NCBI GenBank assembly: GCA_903823025.1
Contig: CAIJRK010000030.1
Coordinates: 1-48,256, forward strand
DNA: 48,256 bases
Direction of reading: 5' to 3'
From: an uncultured beta proteobacterium
GTDB lineage: Bacteria > Pseudomonadota > Gammaproteobacteria > Burkholderiales > Burkholderiaceae_C
The notes under the pieces were generated by a model. That model was not told the origin of the DNA, ran no database searches, and saw only the letters and a list, made by a program, of their open reading frames with translations. Shown here in pieces: positions 25,147 through 35,156 of this stretch; position 1 is the stretch's first letter, and the number at the start of each line of letters is the position of its first letter. The translations under genes and the position numbers were made by a program.

Positions 25147-27387
25147 ATGAAAAAAACTGCAGATGTGTCGCATGACGCAGACTCCTCGGCCCCCAGTAGC
25201 CCGTTTTTGATTGTCGCAACCACGCAGGGCGACGCCGCCAGTCATGCGCTGGCACGCGCGCGTGCTTTTGCCGAACCTCTGTTGAGCAGCGTGACGCTGG
25301 ATACGGGTGAAAACACACTGGCCCACGCGGATGCCATGGCCGCCATTCTCAAGTCCATTGGCGGGTCTGAGGATATGCAGGCCGCTAGTTACCTGGTGTA
25401 TGCCTGCGACCACCTGAACAAGCCGCAAGAGGTCATCGCCAAAGCCTTTGGTGACAACTTTGCCGCGCTGGCCGTGGAGACCACCAAGCTGGTGCGGGTG
25501 CAACATCAGGCACGCCAGGCGCAGGTTGCCAACGCACGGGCCTCGACAGCGATTCCCATGGCGCAAACGGCAGCGGCACAAACCGAAAATGTGCGCAAGA
25601 TGCTGCTGGCGTTCTCACGCGATTTGAGGGTGGTGATGTTGCGACTGGCCTCGCGCCTGCAAACCTTGCGCTACTTTGCCGCCAACAAACACTTGCCCAT
25701 GCTGGCGGGTTTGGCGCGTGAGTCGCAACAAGTGTTTGCGCCACTGGCCAACCGCTTGGGCATTTGGGAGATCAAGTGGGAAATGGAAGACCTCGCCTTT
25801 CGGTTCCAGGAGCCTGAAACCTACCGCCAGGTGGCCCGCTTGCTCGACGAAAAACGCTCCGAGCGTGAAGCGCATGTGCAATACATCCGGACCCGTTTGG
25901 AGGCTGAACTCAATGCCCAAGGCCTTGTCGCCACGGTGCAGGGCCGCCCCAAACACATCTTCAGCATTGTTAAAAAAATGCGCGGTAAATCGCTGAACTT
26001 TGATCAGGTGTATGACATTCGGGCGCTGCGCATTGTGGTGGCGACCGTGCCTGACTGCTACGCCGCTTTAAGTTGGGTGCATGACCAGTTCACGCCCATT
26101 GCCAATGAGTTTGACGACTACATTGCCAAGCCCAAATCCAACGGTTACCAGTCTTTGCACACCGTGGTGCGCGACAAAACCGGGCAACCCATCGAGATTC
26201 AGATTCGGACCCAGGCGATGCATGATCACGCGGAACACGGCGTGGCGGCGCATTGGGCTTACAAAGAAGCGGGCACCAAAGGGTATGCGGGCGTGTCGGC
26301 CAGCAGCACCTATGACGCCAAAATTGCGGTGCTGCGTCAGTTGCTGGCCTGGCAACGTGATCTCTCAGGCCAACAAGAGGCCGACGTCTTTGACGACCGC
26401 ATTTATGTGCTGACCCCGGAGGCCGCCATCGTTGAGTTGCCGCAAGGCGCCACAGCGGTTGATTTTGCCTACAGCGTACACACCAATTTAGGTCATCGTT
26501 GCCGGGGCGCACGGCTCGATGGCGCGATGGTGCCGCTCAACACACCACTTAAAAACGGTCAAACCGTCGAGGTCACCGTAGCCAAAGAAGGCGGCCCTTC
26601 GCGCGATTGGCTCAACGCTGATCTGGGTTATCTGGTCAGCCATCGGGCGCGTTCCAAAGTGCGCGCTTGGTTCAACGCCCTGGCGATGGGTGAAACCGTC
26701 GCCAAAGGCCGTGAAATCGTTGAAAAACTGATGCAGCGTGAAGGCAAAACCGCCATCAAACTCGTTGATCTTGCGTCGCAACTCGGCTTCAATTCAGCGG
26801 ATGCCCTGTTTGAAGTGGTGGGCAAAGACGAGTTTTCGCTGCGAAATATCGAAATATTGCTGCGTCCCCCCGAACCACCTCCTTCTCACGACGACTACCT
26901 GCCGCTCAAAAAACCGCGTAGCCCGGCTAACCCGGCCCAAGGGGGGGTCTTGGTCGTGGGCGTAGATTCGCTCATGACGCAGTTAGCCAAGTGCTGCCGT
27001 CCCGCGCCGCCGGACACGATTTGCGGTTTTGTGACACGCGGCAAAGGCGTGAGCGTACACCGCACGGATTGCTCTAATTTGCGTGAGATGGTGGCTAAAA
27101 ATGGCGAACGTGTGATTGAAGTGGAATGGGGCCAGCGCCCGGCTGCGACCAGCGCCGTTTATCCGGTGGATGTGGCCATTGAAGCCGCTGATCGACAAGG
27201 TCTGTTGCGTGATATTTCAGAGGTTTTTGCCAAAGAAAAAATGAATGTGATTGGCGTGCAAACCCAGTCACTGAAAAACACCGCCTGGATGACCTTCACC
27301 GTTGAAGTGTCGGATGCCGGGCGGCTGGCTAAAGTGCTGGGGATTGTGGCGGAGTTGAGTGGTGTACGGGCCGCGCGGCGGCGCTGA
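25147..27387 (+). CDS. relA: GTP pyrophosphokinase (ppGpp synthetase I)
   Basis: The 746-residue long RelA/SpoT homologue has a degraded HD hydrolase domain (about 40-190, no HDxxED pair) and a synthetase domain (about 230-370). The EFDD signature at 321-324 is the ExDD form of monofunctional RelA, not the RxKD of bifunctional enzymes. A TGS domain follows at about 412-475, then a zinc-finger-like stretch with CCRPAPPD and HRTDC, and a C-terminal ACT domain from about 671. It should make (p)ppGpp on stalled ribosomes when uncharged tRNA binds. A separate SpoT must exist elsewhere. ATG 25147 fits the family; an earlier in-frame start lies inside the preceding gene. Confidence 0.95.
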   Translation: MKKTADVSHDADSSAPSSPFLIVATTQGDAASHALARARAFAEPLLSSVTLDTGENTLAHADAMAAILKSIGGSEDMQAASYLVYACDHLNKPQEVIAKAFGDNFAALAVETTKLVRVQHQARQAQVANARASTAIPMAQTAAAQTENVRKMLLAFSRDLRVVMLRLASRLQTLRYFAANKHLPMLAGLARESQQVFAPLANRLGIWEIKWEMEDLAFRFQEPETYRQVARLLDEKRSEREAHVQYIRTRLEAELNAQGLVATVQGRPKHIFSIVKKMRGKSLNFDQVYDIRALRIVVATVPDCYAALSWVHDQFTPIANEFDDYIAKPKSNGYQSLHTVVRDKTGQPIEIQIRTQAMHDHAEHGVAAHWAYKEAGTKGYAGVSASSTYDAKIAVLRQLLAWQRDLSGQQEADVFDDRIYVLTPEAAIVELPQGATAVDFAYSVHTNLGHRCRGARLDGAMVPLNTPLKNGQTVEVTVAKEGGPSRDWLNADLGYLVSHRARSKVRAWFNALAMGETVAKGREIVEKLMQREGKTAIKLVDLASQLGFNSADALFEVVGKDEFSLRNIEILLRPPEPPPSHDDYLPLKKPRSPANPAQGGVLVVGVDSLMTQLAKCCRPAPPDTICGFVTRGKGVSVHRTDCSNLREMVAKNGERVIEVEWGQRPAATSAVYPVDVAIEAADRQGLLRDISEVFAKEKMNVIGVQTQSLKNTAWMTFTVEVSDAGRLAKVLGIVAELSGVRAARRR

Positions 27388-27407
27388 GAGGCGTGGTCAG
27401 CCGGGTT

Positions 27408-28058
27408 TCACAGCGTTCCGAAAATCCGGTCACCCGCATCGCCTAAGCCCGGCAAGATGTAGCCGTGTTCGTTGAGCTGGCGGTCAATCGCGGCGGCGTA
27501 GATCGGCACATCCGGGTGCGCTTTACGCAGGGTGGCGATGCCTTCAGGGCAGGTCAGCAGGCAGACAAACTTGATTGATTTGGGTTGCAGTTGTTTGAGC
27601 CGGGTCACGGCGGCGACGGCTGAATTGCCGGTGGCGAGCATCGGGTCAACCACCACCACGTCACGCTCTTGCATTTCTTTGGGCATCTTGAAATAATACT
27701 CCACAGCTTGCAGGGTTTTGGGGTCACGGTACAGGCCGATATGGCCCACGCGGGCGCCCGGCACCACGGTCAACATGCCGTCCAGAATGCCAGTGCCTGC
27801 TCGCAAAATGGACACAAAAACCAACTTTTTGCCGTCAATCATTTTGGCGGTCATGGTTTCCAGCGGCGTTTCGATTGCCACGTCTTGCATCGGCATATCG
27901 CGGGTAACTTCGTAGGCCATCAACATGCTGATTTCGTTGAGCAGGGTACGAAAACTGTTGGTGCTGGCGTCTTTTTTGCGCATCAGCGACAGTTTGTGCT
28001 GCACCAGCGGGTGATTGATCAGATGGACTTGGGGGTCAACGGTAGCGGGAGTGTTCAT
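27408..28058 (-). CDS. upp: Uracil phosphoribosyltransferase
   Basis: The 216-residue enzyme carries [16 protein letters not shown] and the PRPP-binding loop [19 protein letters not shown]. The uracil-binding end [25 protein letters not shown] is present. It converts uracil and PRPP to UMP in pyrimidine salvage. It converges with relA, with only 20 nt between stops and no hairpin, and lies 56 nt downstream of the HerA-like gene on the same strand. AAAGAAA before the ATG is a moderate ribosome site. Confidence 0.97.
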   Translation of the reverse strand: MNTPATVDPQVHLINHPLVQHKLSLMRKKDASTNSFRTLLNEISMLMAYEVTRDMPMQDVAIETPLETMTAKMIDGKKLVFVSILRAGTGILDGMLTVVPGARVGHIGLYRDPKTLQAVEYYFKMPKEMQERDVVVVDPMLATGNSAVAAVTRLKQLQPKSIKFVCLLTCPEGIATLRKAHPDVPIYAAAIDRQLNEHGYILPGLGDAGDRIFGTL

Positions 28059-28114
28059 AAAAATTTCTTTTGAAAATAAGTCAGGGGATGAAGCAAGGGT
28101 GATGCCACTAACGC

Positions 28115-29686
28115 TTAACGCTTTTTGCCACCAAAGATGCCGCCCAGCACGCCGCGCATGATCTGGCGACCTAGTTCGCGGCCAACGGCGCTGGCGGCGC
28201 TGCGGATCATTTGCTCACCAGCGGAGCTGCGAGTTCCGCGGGCGCCACCGCCAAAAATAGCGCCCAGACTGCCAAGAAAACCCTCGCCAGCAGGCGTTTC
28301 TTGGGCCGCTTGCCCGGTGTTGTCTTGTTGACGGTTGTTTTGTCGGCTGGTGGTGCTGGTGTGGGTCGCCTCCGAGGTCGATGCGTTAGGTTCTGGCGTG
28401 AGTCGTGATGCGGCATGGCCCTTGATCTTTTCATAGGCTGATTCCCGATCCAGTGTTGTTTCATAAACACCGGTCACGATAGAGTTAGCCATGAGGGCTT
28501 GGCGCTGTTCGGGCGTAATCGGGCCAATTTGGCTGGCGGGCGGCACCACGTACACGCGCTTGGTCACGCCGGGGCGGCCTTTTTCATCCAGAAAACTCAC
28601 CAGCGCCTCGCCTACTGCGAGTTCCGTGATGGCGGCGCCAATGTCCAAATCGGGGTTGGGGCGCATGGTGTCTGCGGCGGATTTGACGGCTTTTTGATCA
28701 CGCGGCGTGAAGGCGCGCAAGGCATGTTGCACGCGGTTGCCCAGTTGAGCCAGCACGGCATCGGGAATATCGAGCGGGTTTTGCGTCACAAAAAAGACGC
28801 CCACGCCTTTGGATCGCACCAAGCGCACCACCAGTTCGATGCGCTCGATCAGCACTTTGGGCGCGTCGTTGAACAGCAGGTGTGCTTCGTCAAAGAAGAA
28901 CACGATTTTGGGTTTGTCCACGTCGCCCACTTCGGGCAGGGTTTCAAACAACTCGCTCAAAAGCCAAAGCAAAAACGTGGCGTACAGCCGGGGCGCGTTC
29001 ATCAACCGATCAGCGGCCAGCACGTTAACGATGCCCTGTCCGTTGGCGTCAGTTTGCATGAAGTCTTCAATGTTGAGCATAGGCTCGCCAAAGAACTGCT
29101 GGCCGCCCTGCGTTTCAATCTGCATCAACCCGCGCTGTATGGCGCCGATGCTGGCGGCGCTGATGTTGCCATATTCGGTGGTGAAGTCGGAGGCGTTGTC
29201 ACCGACTAATTGGCACATGGCGCGCAGGTCCTTCATGTCCAGCAGCAGCAAGCCGTCATCGTCGGCAATTTTGAAAACCAGTTGTAAAACACCGGCCTGG
29301 GTGTCGTTCAGGTTGAGCATTCGGGCCAACAGGAGCGGCCCCAAATCGCTGATGGTGGCGCGCACCGGATGGCCTTGTTCACCGAAAACGTCCCATAAAG
29401 TCGTGGGAAAAGCGGCAAAGTCAGGCGTGGTCAAACCTCTTTCGGCGAGAACTTTCGTCAGTTTGGTGTTTAAATGCCCGGTCTGTGAAATGCCCGTAAG
29501 GTCACCTTTGATGTCAGCCATGAACACGGGCACGCCGATGCGGGAAAATCCCTCTGCCATGGTTTGCAAGGTGATGGTTTTGCCTGTGCCGGTGGCGCCG
29601 GTAATAAGCCCGTGGCGGTTGGCTTTGTCAGGTCGCAGGAAGCACTGGGAGGCACCATGTTGTGCAATCAGGATGGGTTCAGACAT
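28115..29686 (-). CDS. HerA-like/DUF853 ATPase (YjgR family)
   Basis: The 523-residue P-loop ATPase starts [20 protein letters not shown], has Walker A GATGTGKT at 30-37, an [10 protein letters not shown] segment after it and Walker [15 protein letters not shown] near the middle. An [19 protein letters not shown] sensor region follows, and a Gly-rich end (GGIFGG) after a low-complexity Ser/Thr/Gln linker. This is the DUF853 family, annotated as helicase HerA-like; the true substrate and role are unknown. ATG 29686 is preferred over an upstream in-frame start at 29770 inside yebC. It is divergent from yebC over 58 nt. Confidence 0.88.
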   Translation of the reverse strand: MSEPILIAQHGASQCFLRPDKANRHGLITGATGTGKTITLQTMAEGFSRIGVPVFMADIKGDLTGISQTGHLNTKLTKVLAERGLTTPDFAAFPTTLWDVFGEQGHPVRATISDLGPLLLARMLNLNDTQAGVLQLVFKIADDDGLLLLDMKDLRAMCQLVGDNASDFTTEYGNISAASIGAIQRGLMQIETQGGQQFFGEPMLNIEDFMQTDANGQGIVNVLAADRLMNAPRLYATFLLWLLSELFETLPEVGDVDKPKIVFFFDEAHLLFNDAPKVLIERIELVVRLVRSKGVGVFFVTQNPLDIPDAVLAQLGNRVQHALRAFTPRDQKAVKSAADTMRPNPDLDIGAAITELAVGEALVSFLDEKGRPGVTKRVYVVPPASQIGPITPEQRQALMANSIVTGVYETTLDRESAYEKIKGHAASRLTPEPNASTSEATHTSTTSRQNNRQQDNTGQAAQETPAGEGFLGSLGAIFGGGARGTRSSAGEQMIRSAASAVGRELGRQIMRGVLGGIFGGKKR

Positions 29687-29744
29687 GAGACTCTCAAAAA
29701 GTACAATTGAACCCGTAGCGTAACGAACTTTTGAAGGATTCCCC

Positions 29745-30479
29745 GTGGCAGGACATAGTAAATGGGCCAATATTCAACACCGTAAAGGTCGCCAAGACGA
29801 AAAGCGGGGCAAGATTTGGACTCGCATCATCCGTGAAATCACGGTGGCAGCGCGTGCTGGCGGCGCTGATTTAGCGACCAATCCGCGCCTGCGTCTGGCC
29901 GTGGATCGCGCCAAGGCCGCCAACATGCCAGCAGACCGCATCAAATACAACATCGACAAAGCCACCGGCAACCAAGAAGGCGTCACTTACGAAGAAATTC
30001 GTTATGAAGGCTATGGCATTGGTGGTGCCGCCATCATCGTTGATACGATGACCGACAACCGGGTACGTACTGTGGCCGAAGTGCGTCACGCCTTCTTGAA
30101 ATATGGCGGCAACATGGGCACGGAAGGCTCGGTGGCGTTCCAGTTCAAGCATTGCGGCCAGCTGATTTTTGCCCCTGGCACAGACGAAGACAAGGTGATG
30201 GAAATCGCTTTGGAGGCTGGCGCCGAGGACGTGATCACCGACGATGACGGCGCCATTGAGGTGTTGACGCCTTACGTCGATTTTGAGACGGTCAAAAACG
30301 CGCTGGAAGCCGCGCAGTTGATTCCTGAAGTCGCAGGTGTGACAATGCGGGCCGAAAATTTGATTGAACTGACCGGTGAGGACGCGGTGCGAATGCAAAA
30401 ACTGCTCGACGTGCTGGAAGACCTCGATGACACGCAAGAGATTTACCACAACGCAGAATTTGATAGCGAGGTTTTATGA
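29745..30479 (+). CDS. yebC: YebC/PmpR-family transcriptional or translational regulator
   Basis: The 244-residue protein begins with the family signature [22 protein letters not shown] and continues with [37 protein letters not shown], then the acidic middle and end ([13 protein letters not shown]). It is widely conserved; members bind DNA in some species, and YebC-type factors have more recently been linked to relief of ribosome stalling. Translation starts at GTG 29745 with GAAGGA upstream. The stop overlaps purD as ATGA, making it the first gene of a long compact run. Confidence 0.95.
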   Translation: MAGHSKWANIQHRKGRQDEKRGKIWTRIIREITVAARAGGADLATNPRLRLAVDRAKAANMPADRIKYNIDKATGNQEGVTYEEIRYEGYGIGGAAIIVDTMTDNRVRTVAEVRHAFLKYGGNMGTEGSVAFQFKHCGQLIFAPGTDEDKVMEIALEAGAEDVITDDDGAIEVLTPYVDFETVKNALEAAQLIPEVAGVTMRAENLIELTGEDAVRMQKLLDVLEDLDDTQEIYHNAEFDSEVL

Positions 30480-31777
30480 ACATTCTCGTGATTGGCGGCG
30501 GTGGCCGTGAACATGCTTTGGCTTGGAAACTAGCGCAGTCATCCAAGGTGCAAACCATTTATGTCGCGCCGGGCAATGGCGGCACGGCGCTGGATGGACG
30601 TCTTGAAAACGTCAACCTCACAGACATTCATGAGCTGCGTGTGTGGGCGATTGCCAACAAGATTGCCCTCACCGTGGTAGGTCCGGAAGGGCCTTTGGCG
30701 GCAGGTGTGGTGGACGAATTTCGCAAACACGGGCTGCGCGTGTTTGGTCCCACGCAGGCGGCCGCCCAGTTGGAGAGTTCCAAGGCGTTTTCCAAGGCGT
30801 TCATGAAACGTCACGGCATCCCCACCGCTGAATATGAGACTTTCACCGACCCCGTGGCCGCGCATACATATATCGATCAAAAGGGGGCGCCCATTGTGGT
30901 CAAGGCCGACGGACTGGCCGCTGGCAAGGGCGTGGTGGTTGCCATGACGTTGGCCGAGGCGCACGAAGCGGTTGACTTCATGTTGCTGGACAACACGCTG
31001 GGCGTCGTTCATAACGAAGGCGGTGCCCGCGTCGTGATTGAAGAATTTCTGATCGGTGAAGAAGCCAGCTTCATCGTGATGTGTGATGGCAAAAACGTCT
31101 TGCCGCTGGCCACCAGTCAAGACCATAAGCGCCTGTTGGATGACGATTTGGGGCCGAACACTGGCGGCATGGGCGCTTATTCGCCCGCACCAGTGGTGAC
31201 GCCCGATGTGCACGCCCGGGCCATGCGCGAAATTATTTTGCCCACCATCAAAGGCATGGAAAAAGACGGTATTGCGTTCACCGGATTTTTGTACGCCGGG
31301 CTGATGATTGATGCCCACGGCCACCCCAAAACGCTGGAGTTCAATTGCCGCATGGGCGACCCCGAAACCCAACCCATTTTGATGCGACTCAAGACCGATT
31401 TGGTTGATGTGATGATGGCCGCTACCGAGCCGGGTCCCCATGGGCGACTTGATGAGGTCGTGCTGCAATGGGATCGCCACACCGCTTTAGGCGTGGTTTT
31501 GGCCGCCCATGGTTACCCCCTTCAGCCGCGCAAAGGTGACGTGATCACTGGTTTGCCTAAAGAGGTTGATGACGCCATGGTGTTTCACGCTGGCACTTCT
31601 TTAAAAGAAGGCGAACTGGTCACCACGGGCGGCCGGGTTTTGTGTGTCACGGTATTGGCCGATAACGTGAAACAAGCCCAACAGCGGGCCTACGAGGTCA
31701 CGCATGGGATTCATTTTGATGGAATGCAGTACCGCACGGATATTGGTCACCGTGGCGTTAAAAACTCAAGTCTATGA
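30476..31777 (+). CDS. purD: Phosphoribosylamine-glycine ligase (GAR synthetase)
   Basis: The 433-residue ATP-grasp enzyme begins [20 protein letters not shown] and has the PurD markers [69 protein letters not shown] and [11 protein letters not shown]. It joins phosphoribosylamine and glycine in purine synthesis. It overlaps both neighbours by the 4-nt ATGA (yebC before, hemF after). Confidence 0.97.
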   Translation: MNILVIGGGGREHALAWKLAQSSKVQTIYVAPGNGGTALDGRLENVNLTDIHELRVWAIANKIALTVVGPEGPLAAGVVDEFRKHGLRVFGPTQAAAQLESSKAFSKAFMKRHGIPTAEYETFTDPVAAHTYIDQKGAPIVVKADGLAAGKGVVVAMTLAEAHEAVDFMLLDNTLGVVHNEGGARVVIEEFLIGEEASFIVMCDGKNVLPLATSQDHKRLLDDDLGPNTGGMGAYSPAPVVTPDVHARAMREIILPTIKGMEKDGIAFTGFLYAGLMIDAHGHPKTLEFNCRMGDPETQPILMRLKTDLVDVMMAATEPGPHGRLDEVVLQWDRHTALGVVLAAHGYPLQPRKGDVITGLPKEVDDAMVFHAGTSLKEGELVTTGGRVLCVTVLADNVKQAQQRAYEVTHGIHFDGMQYRTDIGHRGVKNSSL

Positions 31778-32706
31778 GCCTGACTGCGTCAATGACACCT
31801 CAAACCGAGGCCGTTCGTAGTTATTTGCAAGGCCTGCAGTTACACATCACCTCAGCCATTGCCACGCTGGATGGCAGCGCATTTTTGACAGATTCCTGGC
31901 TCAAGGCGCCAACTGACATGCTGCAAGGCAATGGCATCACCCAAATTCTGGAAAATGGTCCTGTTTTTGAGCGCGCTGGCTGCGGTTTCTCGCATGTGCG
32001 CGGCCCTAAGTTGCCGCCCTCTGCCACACAGCATCGACCTGAATTGGCCGGTGCGCCCTTTGAAGCTATGGGTGTGTCGCTGGTGTTCCATCCGCGCAAC
32101 CCCTACGTGCCGACGGTTCACATGAATGTGCGCATGTTGTCGGCTGTCGGTCGCGACGGGCAAACGGTGTGCTGGTTTGGAGGCGGCATGGACTTGACAC
32201 CTTTCTATGGTTTTGAGGACGATGCCGTGCACTTTCACGCCACCTGCAAAGCTGCGCTGGCGCCTTATGGTGACGATAAATATCCGCGCTTTAAAACCTG
32301 GTGTGATGACTACTTTTATCTGAAACACCGGGATGAATCGCGAGGCGTAGGCGGCATTTTCTTTGATGACTTTTCTGAACCGGGTTTTGAAAAAAGTCTG
32401 GCGATGATGCAGGCGGTGGGCGACTCGTTTTTAACGGCTTATCTGCCAATTGTCGAACGCCGCAAAACGATGGCCTACGGCGAGCGCGAACGTGAATTTC
32501 AGCTTTATCGGCGAGGCCGTTACGTGGAGTTCAACTTGGTCTGGGATCGTGGCACGCACTTTGGTCTTCAGTCAGGCGGACGCACGGAATCTATTCTGTT
32601 ATCCATGCCACCATTGGCCAGTTGGTCTTATCAAAAAGTGCCTGAGATTGGATCGCCAGAGGCTGATTTGTACACCCGATTTTTGGTTCGCAAGGATTGG
32701 GTGTGA
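31774..32706 (+). CDS. hemF: Oxygen-dependent coproporphyrinogen III oxidase
   Basis: The 310-residue protein carries HemF signatures: [13 protein letters not shown] near the substrate site, [30 protein letters not shown] and [27 protein letters not shown], and the late [35 protein letters not shown]. It decarboxylates coproporphyrinogen III to protoporphyrinogen IX using O2, so haem synthesis is aerobic at this step. It is coupled to purD by ATGA and to nadD by GTGA. Confidence 0.97.
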   Translation: MSLTASMTPQTEAVRSYLQGLQLHITSAIATLDGSAFLTDSWLKAPTDMLQGNGITQILENGPVFERAGCGFSHVRGPKLPPSATQHRPELAGAPFEAMGVSLVFHPRNPYVPTVHMNVRMLSAVGRDGQTVCWFGGGMDLTPFYGFEDDAVHFHATCKAALAPYGDDKYPRFKTWCDDYFYLKHRDESRGVGGIFFDDFSEPGFEKSLAMMQAVGDSFLTAYLPIVERRKTMAYGEREREFQLYRRGRYVEFNLVWDRGTHFGLQSGGRTESILLSMPPLASWSYQKVPEIGSPEADLYTRFLVRKDWV

Positions 32707-33320
32707 CGCCTGCCCGGACCACGACACGACGTATTGGCGTGTTTGGGGGTGCCTTTGACCCACCGCACGCCGCGCATGTGGCGCTGGTGCAAGCGGCCCT
32801 TGACAACTTACAGCTGGATGAGCTACGCGTGGTGCCGACCGGGCAGGCTTGGCATAAAGCCTGGTCACTGAGTCCTGCGCCTGACCGTTTGGCGATGGCG
32901 CAATTGGCCTTTGCAGAGGTGCCTCGCGTCGTGATTGATCCCATTGAGATCAACCGCGCCGGTCCAAGCTACACCCTTGATACCTTGCACGAGATGAAAA
33001 TCCGGTGGCCCGAGGCTGAGTTTTTTCTCATCATGGGCGAAGATCAGGCCCGGGCATTGACAACTTGGCATGACTGGCCCGAGATTTTGCGACTAGCTAT
33101 AATTTGCGTAGCTGAACGTGAAATTACAACCGGGGAGTCACCCCGGTTTATTGCACCTAAATTGCATAAATCACGTTTCAAGCGGCTGCAAATGCCAGCC
33201 ATGCCTGTCAGCGCAACCGATATTCGAGCCCGAATTGCAGCGCACCAACGCGTTGTTCCGCTGGTTTTTGAGCCAGTTGCGCGTTATATTGACGACCACA
33301 ACCTTTATCAGACAATTTGA
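32703..33320 (+). CDS. nadD: Nicotinate-nucleotide adenylyltransferase
   Basis: The 205-residue nucleotidyltransferase has [11 protein letters not shown] at 15-25 (the adenylyltransferase GxFxPxHxGH motif), the [19 protein letters not shown] block and the C-terminal [11 protein letters not shown] variant of the ISSTxIR motif. It makes deamido-NAD from nicotinate mononucleotide and ATP. I start it at GTG 32703, which overlaps the hemF TGA as GTGA like its neighbours; an in-frame TTG two codons earlier (32697) is less likely. Confidence 0.93.
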   Translation: MTPARTTTRRIGVFGGAFDPPHAAHVALVQAALDNLQLDELRVVPTGQAWHKAWSLSPAPDRLAMAQLAFAEVPRVVIDPIEINRAGPSYTLDTLHEMKIRWPEAEFFLIMGEDQARALTTWHDWPEILRLAIICVAEREITTGESPRFIAPKLHKSRFKRLQMPAMPVSATDIRARIAAHQRVVPLVFEPVARYIDDHNLYQTI

Positions 33321-34081
33321 TGACTACCTCCACCGTTGCAAAAAAAGACATTCAAAAACTTCAGAGAGCCATCGTCGATGGTCTCGAAGATGTCAAAGCC
33401 CAAGACATCCAAGTGTTCGATACCGAGCACCTTTCCGCCCTGTTTGAACGCGTGATTATCGCGTCCGGCACCTCCAATCGCCAAACCAAAGCACTGGCTT
33501 CCAGCGTGCGCGACGCCGTGCGGGATGCGGGTTTTGACAAGCCACGCATGGAAGGCGAGACCAATGGCGAATGGATTATTGTGGACTGCGGCGCTGCCGT
33601 GGTGCATGTGATGCAACCCAGTTTCCGTCAGTACTACAACCTAGAAGAGCTTTGGGGCGAAAAGCCGGTTCGTCTCAAATTTGGCGCGGACAAGCCTGTC
33701 ACCAAAGAAGCGGCTGAACCAGCCAAAACGACTAAAAAAGTCGTCGAACTCGAAGGCAATCTCAAGCGCTCCAATGCGGCTAAAAAGGGTGTTGCTGAAG
33801 CCTTTCCCTCTAAAGCACAAATCAAGAAGACGCTGGCGAGCAAGTCAGCGTCCACTAAAACACCGGCTAAAAGAGCGCCAGCGAAGAAGGTGCCAGCCAA
33901 GGCTGCCGACGCCGCAGTGACAGAAAAGAAAGCTGCGCCTAAGGCCAAAGCTGCGCCCAAAGTGGCTTTGAAGAAAGTCATTATTCAAGAATCAGCTAAA
34001 ACACCAGCCAAAAAAGTAGCCGTCAAAAAGGTAGCTGCCAAGAAAGTGCCGGCTAAAAAGACCGCTGTTCGCAAAGCCTAA
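33320..34081 (+). CDS. rsfS: Ribosome silencing factor RsfS with long Lys/Ala/Pro-rich C-terminal tail
   Basis: Residues 1-122 are a complete RsfS (DUF143, Iojap-like) domain: DIQVFDTEHLSALFERVIIASGTSNRQTKALASSV, GEWIIVDCGAAVVHVMQP and YYNLEELWG are diagnostic. RsfS binds L14 on the 50S subunit and blocks joining with 30S in starvation or stationary phase. The remaining 131 residues are an unusual tail, increasingly rich in Lys, Ala, Pro and Val with AKK, PAKK and VKK repeats like bacterial histone H1-like proteins. Typical RsfS is 105-130 residues. The start ATG shares its A with the nadD stop (TGATG). Confidence 0.92.
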   Translation: MTTSTVAKKDIQKLQRAIVDGLEDVKAQDIQVFDTEHLSALFERVIIASGTSNRQTKALASSVRDAVRDAGFDKPRMEGETNGEWIIVDCGAAVVHVMQPSFRQYYNLEELWGEKPVRLKFGADKPVTKEAAEPAKTTKKVVELEGNLKRSNAAKKGVAEAFPSKAQIKKTLASKSASTKTPAKRAPAKKVPAKAADAAVTEKKAAPKAKAAPKVALKKVIIQESAKTPAKKVAVKKVAAKKVPAKKTAVRKA

Positions 34082-34093
34082 CGCAGGCGTTGC

Positions 34094-34561
34094 GTGAGAC
34101 TGGTCATTGTTGCGGTCGGTCAGCGAATACCGGATTGGGCACAAACCGCTTGGGACGACTACGCCAAGCGGTTTCCGTTTGAACTTAAAGTCGAACTTAA
34201 AGCCGTCAAAACAGAGCCGCGCGGCTCCAAAACGGTGGAAACTTTATTTGCTGCCGAGCGTGCCCGCATTGAAGCCGTCATCCCCAAAGGCTGCCGCATT
34301 GTGGCGCTGGACGAGCGCGGCACCACGCTCACCACCGTCGCACTGGCGGCCAAGCTGCAGCACTGGCAGTTGGAGAGTGACGATGTGGCGCTGGTCATTG
34401 GCGGGCCGGATGGACTCGATCCGGCTTTCAAACAAGCCGCACATGAACGCATCCGTTTGTCCGATTTAACCTTGCCGCACGCTATGGTTCGGGTGGTACT
34501 GATTGAGCAGCTTTACCGTGCCTGGTCCATCAATGCCAACCATCCCTATCACCGTGAGTAA
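34094..34561 (+). CDS. rlmH: 23S rRNA (pseudouridine1915-N3)-methyltransferase
   Basis: The 155-residue SPOUT methyltransferase has the expected length and features: [29 protein letters not shown] at the start, [15 protein letters not shown], the knot segment [15 protein letters not shown] and the end [22 protein letters not shown]. It methylates pseudouridine 1915 in helix 69 of 70S ribosomes. The start is GTG 34094, 12 nt after rsfS, a partnership conserved in many bacteria. Confidence 0.97.
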   Translation: MRLVIVAVGQRIPDWAQTAWDDYAKRFPFELKVELKAVKTEPRGSKTVETLFAAERARIEAVIPKGCRIVALDERGTTLTTVALAAKLQHWQLESDDVALVIGGPDGLDPAFKQAAHERIRLSDLTLPHAMVRVVLIEQLYRAWSINANHPYHRE

Positions 34562-35156
34562 GTTTATTTATCTCGCCTCGCAAAGTCCGCGTCGGCGTCA
34601 GTTGCTGGAACAACTTGGCGTGCACCACGAACTGCTGCTGCCTGCTGCGGATGAAGACGCCGAGGCTTTGGAAGTCGCGTTACCCAACGAGGCGCCTGCA
34701 GCCTACGTGAAACGGGTCACGCAACGCAAGCTCGATGCCGCCTTGCAGCGGCTTGCAAAACGGGGCTTGCCCCCCGCGCCCGTGCTTTGCTCGGACACCA
34801 CCGTGGCCATGGGTCGCACGATTTATGGCAAACCTGCCGATGCCGCAGAGGCCACCCGCATTCTGACGCAACTCTCTGGCAAGACGCACCGGGTTCTGAC
34901 GGCGGTTGTCGTTGGAACCGTCGATCAACGTGTGCAGTCCTTGCGTGAATCGAGGGTGACGTTTGCGACCATGCTCCCCAGCCAAATTCAGGCTTACGTG
35001 AGTTCCGGGGAACCCATGGGCAAAGCGGGTGCCTACGCCGTGCAGGGCAAAGCTGCCGCATTTATTTCGCATATGAGTGGCAGTTACTCGGGCATCATGG
35101 GCTTGCCTATGTTTGAGACGGCTCAACTGTTGCGGTCTTACGGTTTCAAGGTTTAA
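34533..35156 (+). CDS. maf: Maf-family nucleotide pyrophosphatase (YhdE-like)
   Basis: The product has the Maf start [21 protein letters not shown] and the catalytic segment [43 protein letters not shown] and the end [33 protein letters not shown] complete the pattern. The YhdE subgroup hydrolyses dTTP, UTP and modified pyrimidine nucleotides. Two starts are possible: ATG 34533 (207 residues, 29-nt overlap with rlmH) or GTG 34554 (200 residues), which aligns better with relatives. The stop shares a base with the next start (TAATG). Confidence 0.92.
   Translation: MPTIPITVSKFIYLASQSPRRRQLLEQLGVHHELLLPAADEDAEALEVALPNEAPAAYVKRVTQRKLDAALQRLAKRGLPPAPVLCSDTTVAMGRTIYGKPADAAEATRILTQLSGKTHRVLTAVVVGTVDQRVQSLRESRVTFATMLPSQIQAYVSSGEPMGKAGAYAVQGKAAAFISHMSGSYSGIMGLPMFETAQLLRSYGFKV

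Noticed and set aside
24465..25223. 252-residue minus-strand frame opposite the alpha/beta hydrolase
   Set aside because: It is antisense to a gene with clear catalytic motifs; composition (His, Arg, Gln rich) is typical of a shadow frame in GC-rich DNA.
28499..29209. 236-residue open frame on the plus strand opposite the HerA-like gene
   Set aside because: It lies wholly inside a well supported conserved gene on the other strand, its protein is His/Gln/Gly-rich nonsense with no family resemblance, and it has no ribosome site.
30781..30803. Direct repeat TCCAAGGCGTT in purD
   Set aside because: It encodes the conserved SKAFSKAF motif of PurD and is explained by the protein sequence.
30539..31480. 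313-residue minus-strand frame inside purD
   Set aside because: It is a shadow of the purD frame with no recognisable motif.
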